Shown here: piece by piece, positions 47,601 through 55,986 of the stretch
How positions within the stretch are numbered: position 1 is the stretch's first letter
Layout: each line of letters starts with the position of its first letter
From: Sipunculus nudus
Lineage: Eukaryota; Annelida; Sipuncula; Golfingiida; Sipunculidae
Length of the DNA: 64,000 nucleotides
NCBI GenBank assembly: GCA_026874595.1
Contig: CM049309.1
Location: forward strand, 68,802,926 to 68,866,925
Direction of reading: 5' to 3'
Notes under the pieces: generated by a model
Seen by the model: the letters and a program-made list of their open reading frames with translations, nothing else
Databases searched by the model: none
Told to the model about the DNA's origin: nothing
Made by a program: the position numbers and the translations under genes

Positions 47601-48420
47601 GACACCATTTTGGCCTGTTGGTTAATCTGTTTGATGCTTCAGTTGAATGGGTATATACTACCATTCAGATGATAAAATTTCCTTTTGCCAATCTCTTCCC
47701 AGTCAGCTGAGTGTCATGACCCATGGGTCACTTGTTTTATTAAAAATTATACTGATCTTTCATTTTTTTCTTACAGGAGATAGTGCTGGTGGTAACCTGG
47801 CTGCAACAGTTTCACTACGGTTAAGGGACGAAAAGTTCACCCCCATGCCTCGTATACAAGTGTTGGTGTACCCTTTGGTACAAGTCACAGATCTGGGGCT
47901 GCCATCGTTCAAGCAGAATTCTGACGTGTTCTTTGGTAATTCTAAGGGAGTAGCCCGAGCTTTTGCCTATTACAGCGGTGTTGATGTTGACTCAGCTTCT
48001 GCAATTGCTTCTGGGAACCACACATCTGCCAAAATGAAACGAGAACTGATTTTGATGAGAAAATATCTGCCCAAGAAATATGTGGAAGATTATCCAGTGC
48101 CGGAGATTGTACAAGATGGTGACCCACACCTCATGAAGATCACCGAGCCTTTCTTAACGAACCCTTATATGTTTCCTCTAATGGCGTCTGATTTATCTGG
48201 ACTGCCAGAAGCGTACGTAGCAACAGCAGAGTATGATATACTGAGGGATGAAGGTATGATGTATGCAAAGAGGTTATTGGAGGCCAATGTCAAGGTCACT
48301 TTAGTAAATTCTGTAGATGGTTTCCATGGTATATGGAACTATCAGCAAAAACCTTTTTTACTGAAGTCAAGTGCAAAGATGATGGATGAAATGGTGAATT
48401 TTCTAACAAACAAACTTTGA
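29645..48420 (+). CDS. AADAC: Arylacetamide deacetylase-like serine hydrolase, six exons, 406 aa
   Basis: Exons 29645-29818, 31663-31761, 39200-39317, 39822-39885, 40468-40589 and 47777-48420 join in frame to 1221 nt. All introns are GT-AG. The N-terminus MGCGKVTVTVVLTLAIGVGF is a signal-anchor, implying an ER membrane protein with a lumenal catalytic domain, as in the family. Catalytic features: oxyanion hole HGGGW (121-125), VDYRLAPEHPFP (about 151-162), nucleophile Ser195 in GDSAGG, Asp346 in EYDILRDEG and His376 in DGFHG. GNHTS is a possible N-glycosylation site. Length and triad spacing match vertebrate AADAC (399 aa in human), which hydrolyses acyl esters and amides in lipid and xenobiotic metabolism. 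The true substrate is unknown. The ATG follows an acceptor-like TATTCTTCAGG, so a 5' non-coding exon probably exists upstream. Introns 2 and 5 are swollen by nested transposons. NCEH1 or another AADAC paralogue is an alternative orthology. Confidence 0.95.
30509..30622 (+). mobile_element. 98-bp hAT MITE with perfect target-site duplication
   Basis: The element 30517-30614 begins CAGGGTTTGC and ends CCAACCCTG. It is flanked by a perfect 8-bp duplication ACCTTAAT at 30509-30516 and 30615-30622. The interior is strongly self-complementary (TCTGCC/GGCAGCAGA words). Sits in intron 1 of the intact AADAC-like gene. Confidence 0.88.
30891..31383 (-). repeat. Dispersed repeat R3, copy 1 (minus)
   Basis: The reverse complement matches 50862-51375 over about 500 bp, sharing TTTATACAAA(A/T)GTTTCCCAGC, GGTAAACACAGTC, AACAAGGC(C/T)GTGTGACCGGAGGTC, TCAGGGC-type and GGGCCCCTTT words. 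Ends read TTAAAGG-like and AAAGGGGCCC-like, suggesting short inverted ends. No coding function. Confidence 0.75.
31795..32255 (+). mobile_element. tRNA-derived SINE, family A, with 14-bp target-site duplication
   Basis: The element 31809-32241 starts with a tRNA-like head: A-box TGGCTCAGGGGTAGAGCGC and B-box GGGTTCGAATCTC. A ~300-bp body and an A-rich tail follow. Identical 14-bp flanks AAGATCCCACACTG (31795-31808 and 32242-32255) prove LINE-mediated insertion. It lies 34 bp after exon 2 of the AADAC-like gene, in its intron. The tRNA cloverleaf head is intact enough to act as a Pol III promoter but is not a stand-alone tRNA gene. Confidence 0.93.
32256..32880. other. Intron 2 sequence with diverged tandem-unit repeat
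   Basis: Contains phrases typical of the Helitron-like cores nearby (GTGACCTTCAACTTCAAGG, AACTTTTGAAG repeated at about 32310 and 32444) and a poly-G tract at about 32640. Probably an old fragment of another such element; its ends cannot be placed. Confidence 0.4.
32881..34466 (+). mobile_element. Helitron-like element A, copy 1, 180-bp tandem core, chimeric
   Basis: The 5' end is a near-perfect palindrome TGCCCCCGCCAC-AAA-GTGGCCGGGGCA (32881-32907), followed by a CCGTCATT microsatellite. Core units start at 32961, 33141, 33321 and 33501, exactly 180 bp apart, with a partial unit near 34256. The 3' end has GGGGGC, hairpin GTGTCG-TTC-CGACAC (34446-34460) and CTAG (34463-34466). This is the organisation of non-autonomous Helitron-like (HINE/pearl-type) elements of bivalves; I see no Rep/helicase. 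A foreign segment (33688-34110) interrupts the core. Confidence 0.8.
33688..34110 (+). mobile_element. Fragment of a different Helitron-like family (E) inside element A
   Basis: Starts with the palindromic AGCCCTCAGCTC...GATGGGCT (33691-33717) and a (CCGT)n microsatellite (33749-33787). It continues with one core unit containing GGTGACCTTGACCC and GGTGGCGCCACCT (34050-34062). No 3' hairpin is seen before the family A unit resumes at about 34115, so this is a truncated or recombined insertion. Confidence 0.6.
35799..37545 (+). mobile_element. Helitron-like element B, 280-bp tandem core
   Basis: 5' palindrome GTATCCGCCAAAAC-GAA-GTTTTGCGGATAC (35799-35828), then a CCG trinucleotide run. About five core units share CCATATATCTCGGGAACCG and ATCTCTGCAGTGGTTTGAC; landmarks at 36019, 36299 and 36579 are 280 bp apart, with later units near 36861 and 37145. 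The 3' end repeats GGCGGATAC, then hairpin GTAGTC-7 nt-GACTAC (37516-37534) and CTAG (37542-37545). Each unit carries a GGTGG(C/T)(G/A)CCACCT palindrome. Nested in the hAT-like element. Confidence 0.8.
37693..37959 (+). mobile_element. tRNA-derived SINE, family B, with 15-bp target-site duplication
   Basis: The element 37708-37944 has A-box-like CTTAGTGGTAAAACGCTCG and B-box GGGTTCGATTTCC, a body shared with 2591-2826 (minus), and an AAATAAATAAAG tail. Perfect flanks TTAATATTACATATT lie at 37693-37707 and 37945-37959. Nested inside the hAT-like element, after the family B Helitron-like element. Confidence 0.93.
38826..39199. other. End of AADAC-like intron 2
   Basis: No feature apart from a short (CA)n run at about 39069-39089. 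A good acceptor, TTTATTTCAACAG, precedes exon 3 at 39200. Confidence 0.6.
39500..39725 (-). repeat. Dispersed repeat R3, copy 3 (minus, degenerate)
   Basis: The reverse complement shares ATACAAAAGTTT, GTAAACACA, TGTCTGTAT and TATAACAAG with the two better R3 copies in the same order. Lies in intron 3 of the AADAC-like gene. Confidence 0.55.
42738..47050 (+). mobile_element. Helitron-like element D', nested in D
   Basis: Begins with a related palindrome AGCTCAGCTGAC...CATCTGAGCT in a T-run of element D, followed by (CCGT)n at about 42805-42818. The core has two long diverged units (about 42837-43500 and 43530-44160) that share AAAATT(C/T)GGCATA, a TAGATGTC(C/T)CCAA word and TGGGCC(T/C)(G/A)AACATAATGCA. 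The right end AGCTGAGCGCCGTGACCCAT, AGGTC and CTTG (about 47021-47050) resembles the 3' end of D. Element A copy 2 is nested within it. The boundary at 47050 is inferred from where D resumes. Confidence 0.6.
44657..46379 (+). mobile_element. Helitron-like element A, copy 2, nine 180-bp units
   Basis: The 5' palindrome is truncated to CACAAAGTGGCCGGGGCA (about 44659-44676), then a CCGTCCTT microsatellite. Nine core units start at 44752, 44931, 45111, 45291, 45471, 45651, 45812, 45992 and 46172. The 3' end hairpin GTGTCG-TTC-CGACAC (46359-46373) and CTAG (46376-46379) match copy 1. Nested in element D'. Confidence 0.82.
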
Positions 48421-48464
48421 GGTATATCGTAGAAGATGTATAACTATGGTTATGTTATCACTTT

Positions 48465-49000
48465 CAGGGATCATAATACATGTACTAAGAAATTTTCTGC
48501 TTTCCAGGGGAAAGGCATTAATACAGGTTTGCCTTTTCGCAGAAAAAACTGCCTCTCTGCTTAAGATGCATCCTATGTAAGATCATATCAAATGTTCAGT
48601 CACACTTAGCTCAGTATAAACTTGATTCTGCCATCTTACATGCCATCCTGCATGCACTCTTGCATAAGAGAGAAGTGAATGTTCACAGTAGTAACACTCT
48701 TATATCAGAAACCCTATTGTGAAGTAAACAAGAAATAGGGAAATATAGGAGATGAGGCCTAAATGCCAGAAAGTATAAGTAATTATAGACCATTTTTATA
48801 GGAAATGTAGGGAGATGGTACAAGACCACGTGAAAATTATTTTGTTTTTATGACATGTTTGTTACCGTACTTATCATCTACTTATGTGGAAAACAACTAG
48901 GTGTTCACCTTTCCGACAAATTGGTACAAAATGAAAAATGCCTTTCCATGCACGTGTTTGCCTTTCTAAGACAGACAGAAAGGCATTATCATGACCCCTG
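48465..49000 (+). mobile_element. Candidate hAT-type MITE just after the AADAC-like stop codon
   Basis: The left end CAGGGATCATAATAC (48465) is mirrored by ATTATCATGACCCCTG ending at 49000. AAAGGCA words lie near both ends in opposite orientation. The 8-base flanks (ATCACTTT, ATATTAAA) do not match convincingly. It starts 44 bases after the stop codon, so it is likely part of the 3' UTR or terminates it. Confidence 0.5.
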
Positions 49001-50660
49001 ATATTAAATCATATTTACATCATCATATGCCATGACAATTAGGGATGTATAAATTAATTGAGTAATTGATGCATTGAATTGCAGCCTGACTATTAATATG
49101 TAATTAATCTGTAACCTCTGAATCAAAATTTTGATGGTTAATTTTTTGCATATGCTAACCAAGACTCCTCTGTGAGCTGTCAAATTCAATGGAGCACGCC
49201 TTGTTTTTAGGCTGTTTTTTGTGTATGTGCCAAAGATCTAGCCTAATCTCTAGCCTAATCAGTTCATGAATTTAATTGATGATTCAAGGATTGATTATTA
49301 GATAGATTCTTAGGCTCCTAGGCCTAATGACAACATTAAAGTGAAGCAGAACACTTAAAGAATAAAGGATAATCTGTTTAAGATATAACAGATCAAAATG
49401 TTTGATGACTGGAATGCTCAATGATTCTCAGTATTAGATGGTTAAATAATATAAAGTTATCCTGATTATACTTATCTGGTTTACTTTTGTTAGAAGTATT
49501 ACATTTTGTGTCCAAACTTTAGTTGGATTTATAAAAGGCTAAATCTGTATATTGAATACAATCAGACTTCAAAGTGTCCTTGTGTCACAAAAGTCACCCA
49601 TCATTGGATTTATTCAATATGTGACTGAAAAATAAGTTGTCATCCAGGCAAACATGTTTTTGCCACATATATATCCAGGTTATATTGTTTTAGGTGTCTG
49701 TACATTTACCTTATGAATTGTACATGCCAATAACTGTTAAAGACCACTCTCATACAAAAATATAAAGCAAGAGGTTATTCAGGTATCAGTAGTTAAAATA
49801 GGTATTACAGTGTGTATGGTATTTAAAACTGATGTATTGTGAAAGATTGGAAAAATGCCCATCTGTTTTATTAATATTGTCTTCTTATATAGTGCATTCC
49901 ATGTAAGCAAATTTAATTACATGTTCTGTATGCCTGTAATATGTGTACTGGAAATGTGTATCAGAGTTTCCTTGCCTCATGATAGTCGGCATGTTTACAC
50001 AAACTTTAGTGTGCAGGAACAAATCTTTTATCCTGGACATACTTCAATTCCAGGAAGATGACCAGCAACATATGTGGGCAAGTGACAGAAAATTCAAGGA
50101 ATGAAATCTTTTCTTGACATTTTTAGTTTCACTTCAACTTGAATTGGTTATTTAATTAGAAATAGAACCTTTGTTTGCATCCACTAAATAAATATTTAAT
50201 GAATGATTCAGCATTCAGTATAGGTTTGTCATAGTATTGATTAGAATGAGTATTGCAAGTTCCATGACAGTCAAATAAACATGTAATCAGTATTACTGTG
50301 TTGTATTTACAAAAACATTTGTTAATGTTTTATGACTTGTTTTGATTTTTTTATATTTTATATATATACCAAGACATTTGTAATTTATTTACACAAGCCT
50401 TAATGTTAAAGTATATTTCTTTTAATCTATAATGGCCAGAAATCAGTTTTGTCTATCATTAATTTTCATGTTGATCGAACGATTCAAATGAAGATTTCAC
50501 ATCTATTTTATCTTAAAATATATCCATTGAATAAAATATATTTTCCTCTATTTAATCAATTTTTGTTTGTTTTTTTAACACATGATTGCTTTCCGAAATT
50601 AACCTAAAGGTAGTGTTATTTTTCAGATAGTTTTCAGCATGTAGACTTGCATATCATCAA
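49001..50660. other. AT-rich region downstream of the AADAC-like gene
   Basis: No gene recognised. AATAAA-type poly(A) signals occur at about 50186 and 50273, either of which could serve a long 3' UTR; which is used cannot be told. Confidence 0.5.
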
Positions 50661-50864
50661 ATGGTCCAAGAAAAATGTCTTGTGCAGGTTTAACATGGTC
50701 CAAGAAAAATGTCTTGTGCCGGTTTAACATGCTCCAATAAAAATGTCTTGTGCAGGTTTAACATGGTCCAATAAAAATGTCTTGTGCAGGTTTAACATGG
50801 TCCAAGAAAAATGTCTTGTGCAGGTTTAACATGGTCCAAGAAAAATGTCTTGTGCAGGGTTAAA
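50661..50864 (+). repeat. Six 34-bp tandem repeats
   Basis: Units start at 50661, 50695, 50729, 50763, 50797 and 50831, consensus ATGGTCCAAGAAAAATGTCT then TGTGCAGGTTTAAC. Differences are single bases. 34 is not a multiple of three, so the frame over it is incidental. The array abuts repeat R3. Confidence 0.95.
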
Positions 50865-51375
50865 GGGACCAATATCAGGAGCAATATTATGCGGAGCCTT
50901 TCAAAATGTCAGTTTAGCTTTGCTTTATACAAAAGTTTCCCAGCAAAACCATTCAAGTCTCTCTCAGTACCTCGCATACGGCTGTTTTACACCTTGTTAA
51001 GACTTTGTGTGTTGGTAAACACAGTCCACTTGTGTCTGTTTATCATAACAAGGCCGTGTGACCGGAGGTCCGACTGTGAACCGCAACACGCGATGTTTCA
51101 GCCAGCGGGAACATGTATTACATTTTCTGGGCCAAGTCAGTCAGGGCAACACCTGATTGATTCGTGTAGTGGCTCCGTGATGCACATGGTCCCACACGCT
51201 GTGGTTATGTTGACATCTGTGATCGCGCCCGGTCCACTCTTTTTTAACACTCGTTTACAGGAGTAAGCAAATGGATTCAAGGCAATATTTTGGCAGGTAC
51301 AGATGTATTTTAAAGGGAAGAAGCTATTCTCCCTGTTAATTCAACATGCATTTAAGGTGATTGGGCCCCTTTTAC
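50862..51375 (+). repeat. Dispersed repeat R3, copy 2 (plus)
   Basis: Matches the reverse complement of 30891-31383. It begins TTAAAGGGACC right after the 34-bp array and ends GGGCCCCTTTTA, which are loosely inverted. The 151-codon frame here is the repeat, not a gene. Confidence 0.75.
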
Positions 51376-54300
51376 ATATTGTTTGCTAAATTTCTTCCAA
51401 TTGGCTAAAAGATCCTTAAGAAATTGGTTACTCATGACATACATGTATATTAGAGAAAGATCTTGTGTGTTTATGGACTGGCCTGGACCATATGCCAAGT
51501 TGTGAAATAGTTATTTAACATGACGCAAGATGGCAGCAATGGAAACCCCGGACCAGCTTTGACTTCTACGTAATATATGGCATGAGATGTAATCAAGAAA
51601 TCTTCGGGATAAATATCCAGAAACCCTATAATGAAGAGCATGCCTAGGCGCGAAAAGCGATATTTAATATGCAGATTATATAATTTGTAGCCGATACGTA
51701 ATTTTAAATTTCATAACTTGGCCTCTTTATCTGCAATAAAGAACTTAACGTGGAGGCGAAACTAAGCTCACAAAATTTTCATTGAGTGTCTCTGCCGATA
51801 ATTTACTAAACATTCACATAAAATTGTCTGTATGTTGCCTTTTCCATACTAACCAGTATACTGAATAATAATATGCAGAATTGTAAAATGAACAGTATTA
51901 CTAGGAGATGAGACATATTTATTTCCCCTTAAGATGTTCAGTGGTCTTTTATCTAAATTGGAACATTAAGTGAAAGTTAAAAAGACTTAACGATAACATT
52001 TTCAATTCAGCCTGTGAATATTGACAAATTCACTGCCAGTGAGTATATTCCTAAACTTCCATGTCTGGCTCAAAATGATCTCAAGAAGCACCTTTTAAAA
52101 CTTAATATTATATGATATTTTACTCAACGTAGTTAGTGATCTTTTTCGCCTCCTTATTTTCGCTTTTTTTCCAACATTTGTATTTTTGTAAAACAGACAA
52201 CTCTGCCATCAAAATACTACATACACAAGCATATCGAGTATACACAGAACTATCCCACCACACTAGCGACATTGGCCGACGAATAAAGACATCAAGTGTA
52301 CAGGTCAGTTATGTCTAGAAAAAAAAAAAAGATTGTATATCAATCATGAAAGTAAACTCTGTTTCCTATCTTTAAAGGCGAGGTTCCTGCATGGTACTCC
52401 TATTTAATCATAACAGGTCGAAATTTTCTCATCGATGAAGCGGGAACGCAGAGAGAGCAAATTTCGAGCTATTATTTAATGAGTAGTCTCTTGCAATTGT
52501 CTTGATTTCATTTAATAAAGCCTGCCACAATAGCCTGCTCACTTGACCCGTACACGGGTGTGGTCTTTATTTTACACAAGACTAGAAATATGTTTGATGT
52601 TTTTTATGCCTTTCAGAAAAAAAGCCTAGAACAACATGGCGTGTGAATAAGGAGCAGTGGTTCTTGTGACCACTTGCTCTCATTAATGGCACCAATAATT
52701 CCATCTGATAACTTCTACTACCTACATTACTTTTGATTTCAGTGGTAAATTTATAAATTGTTGATATATTTGTCGTTAAAATTCATGGACAAGTTGTTTG
52801 CAGAGGAGAGGAGCATTGTCAACTAACACTGATGCCGTGTGTAAGTAATACTGAAGAGTTTATATATGAACTCTTTTGTTAAGTATACATGTATAATACT
52901 GCATACATGTGTTCTGTCGTTGCGCCTGGCACCAACTTGGGCTGGGAGGCCAGTACGATACTGCCATCTACCCATAGGCCAATAAACTAACGCAGTCACC
53001 GCTGCAAGATTTGTTAATAGTTTTCGGTACTCCCACATTCATCAGTACGGTAACGTAAACACTGAGGGCAAGATCTCAAACGGGTTGCAAGGAAAACAGC
53101 TTGTTTATGTTTCTGGCGCTCAAGTAAACAGGTAGGACTTTGTTATTATAGTTATCCAATGTGTAATAATATTAACTAGAATACTTAATATAGATCCTTT
53201 TGCTTTCTTCCCTGCTCTGCTGCAGTTCTTTTTTCACAGCGACCGCCTCGTGTTGACTGTTGGTCCGTAACGGCGTCAGCGTGGGGGTGTGTCCCTGTCA
53301 GACTCATAGTACTCCTACAGTCAGACTCCGTTCACAGTTGTGCACCACCTTTACATATAGGCCTGGTAATAGTGAACTGGAATATAGTCCATCCATTTGT
53401 TTTTTCGCGATAATTATTTTTAGAATATTCGTTTAAAATGCCCTTTAGTTTATGCCCTTTGGTCTATGCCGATTTTGTGTAAAGTATAAAGATATCATGT
53501 AAAAAGTATTTACTCTGCAACTCTTTTGTGTTATTTATGCTGATGGACTGTGCATCTTCCCGGCCATGCTGAATGGTATATTCCTTCATAGTAAACTTTC
53601 AATGTCTATGCCAGTGTGTGGCTTTTTGTTAGACAACAGTGATGTCACAAAGTTGTCATGATGATCAGTCGCTCATCATCTTTGATTGACTCACTTATCA
53701 GTTTGCCTGGCTTGTTTATTATCAATTCTCTGGTGATGAAAAAGTTGCAAATGCTGTTACCTGTTTTGTCATATTTTGGATTTTTTGTATCATACAAAAT
53801 CAAAGCAGCTTGAAGGAATTAAGGCATAATTTTTTACACAGGCAGTTGGCGCCCTGGAATAGCTCCTGCAACCTTCGGACCAGAAAGGTTTACATTGCTT
53901 CATTTGTATTAAAAATTATCCCGGAAAAACATGTGGACATGGGTACTGGGACAGACAACAGATTACAAATATAAAAAAAAACATATAAAAAGGCACAGAG
54001 CGACTTCAGAATCCCAACCACATCGGTTTAACTTAAGGAACTAGTGAAGAGGGTGATGAAAATTTGTGGATAGAGGAAAAACTGTTGGGGCTTATTTTTT
54101 AAGCTCATATATATGTGAACAAATAATAGAATCAGTGCCTTCTGGAAAATTGACATGCATAAAGGGAACAGTTTTCATGCTTAAGAGGGTGATATTTTTG
54201 GTGGGGAAACAGTTTAAATGAGTGTTCAAAATTTATATAAATTCAAGCCCTAAACTTAGGTCACTCTTTTTTGTCAGTTGCACTTTTAGACAATATCCTT

Positions 54301-55986
54301 GGGAGTAAACCCTAAAGGGACCTGTTCTATAATTGTACCAACTGTTATTGATACATGGTTGTGTTTTCTTTTTCACCAAGATTTATCTGCTTCTGCTCTG
54401 AATAAATTGTCCCTCCAAATTTGGCACAATTATCATTGGTGTGCTCTTCTAGGGCAAGTTTGTTTTTCTTTTGTGCAATTATTTTCTGATTAGCTGAATA
54501 ATAAATAATTTTGATATTTGCATCCATCAGTGGCCTTTTTCACTTTATGCTTGATCCCCCGTAACACAAAAATGGCCATAGAGCATGTCATGCCAACTCC
54601 TGAGCTTTTTCAGGGGGCTCTAGGAGTGGTTTTTGTGCAATTTGTGGTCACATTCCTGTTACAATCCCTGCTGGTCCATTATAATGCCTCTAATATAATT
54701 TTACTCACTCAAAGGGAATGAAAGGTTTCTAATTCAAGCACCAAAATAAGACTACATTTCAAATACGAGCACTTATCAGTGAACCCAACACAGGGAACAG
54801 ACATCACTGACACATCCTCCGTTTGACATACTTTTTCTGGGTTCACAGGTGTAGTTTTCATGATGACCAAGCTTTCATATAAACCTCACATGTATGGGTT
54901 GTATGATAAAAGCCTTAACACATTATCAAACTGTGATTCTTCTCCACAATGGTGTGCCTGCTGCTTCTCACATCTGGTCATCAATATTTCACACAAGCAT
55001 TGGTGGTCAGACATCTGGGATAAGTTTGTTTTCTTTTATTCTCTTTTTATTCAATTAGCCCAATCATGAATAACTTTAATTGTCCCCACCTGTACTTTTT
55101 TCCCCTTATGAGCTGAAGACATATTTGCCTGCATGCATGTCATAACCATGTCGTGCTTTTGCGTGTGTGTGTAGGGGGGGTTTATGCTGGCACCCATTGT
55201 CATTGCTGTGGACATTTCACAGGAAGCACCAGTGATAAATAAATACAAACTTTGGGACACTACTTATGTGCTCTTTTTACATGATTTGCCTTGTTCTGTT
55301 CTCTGGTGTGTTGTTCTGTTGTCTGGAAGGGGAGTGATATATGAAGTATTAGTACAAGTACATTCAGAGTATCATGTAAACATCTGATAATCAGGTCAGG
55401 GCTGATTGTGCATGGACAGGAGTGTTACAAAAGTACAAAAAATGTTTTTGATGTGAATATTGTGGCAGTGGCTCTAACAGATTGTTAACATTTCTCTTAA
55501 AACTTCCCTCCTGTGTCCCATACCTTCCAACCCTTCATAGTTACTGTCCATCATTTCACTAATAACCAATTAATTAAAATAAGTCACATGATCCAAATGC
55601 AACACTGGCTTTTTTATTTTTTGAACTAAAATACTTGATAAATGTAATAATATACAATTTTTACCTAGCAGCAGTTTCTGACCTACCTTAAATAGTGAGG
55701 TTAGAGCCTATTTTACAATGGAACTAGTGAAATGAGATCATTAGTCTTATACTAGTGTTAATAGACAACCTGTCTATCAAGATTGCCCTTGAGTGAATGG
55801 AAAGCATTTGTATTGAATATTACTGACCTGTTTAATATACTATGTAATAAGATTAAGATCACCTGTGAATTAAGACCTCTTTTGGCCAGTCCTGGGTGGT
55901 TTTATTACACAGGGTTTACTATGTATTCTAAGTTTTTGTTTATAGCCATTTGATAATTTCATGATTAAGAGACTAAACTATTGTTT
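51376..55986. other. Intergenic region, no gene recognised
   Basis: About 4.6 kb of mixed composition. A donor-like AACAG|GTAGGA at about 53131 could end an untranslated first exon of the downstream FAM234-like gene, but nothing confirms it. A short G-run follows a GT repeat at about 55165-55180. None of the 60-77-codon frames resembles a known family. Confidence 0.5.

Larger units (their letters stand above)
41369..47734 (+). mobile_element. Helitron-like element D, 340-bp tandem core, interrupted by a nested element
   Basis: 5' palindrome AGCTCAG...CTGAGCT (41369-41398), then (CCGTCTGT)n. Core units share AGAATCTTCATTCTTGACAC (attcttgac at 41821, 42160 and 42500, about 340 bp apart) and GGTCATGATTTTTGGCATAC. 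The core breaks off at 42737, where element D' starts, and resumes at about 47051 with the missing part of the unit. The 3' end is a perfect palindrome TGACCCATGGGTCA (47717-47730) followed by CTTG, not CTAG, so the Helitron label is weaker here. Fills most of intron 5 of the AADAC-like gene. Confidence 0.72.

Noticed and set aside
50811..51266. A 151-codon gene
   Set aside because: Spans the 34-bp array and dispersed repeat R3, whose other copies do not keep the frame.
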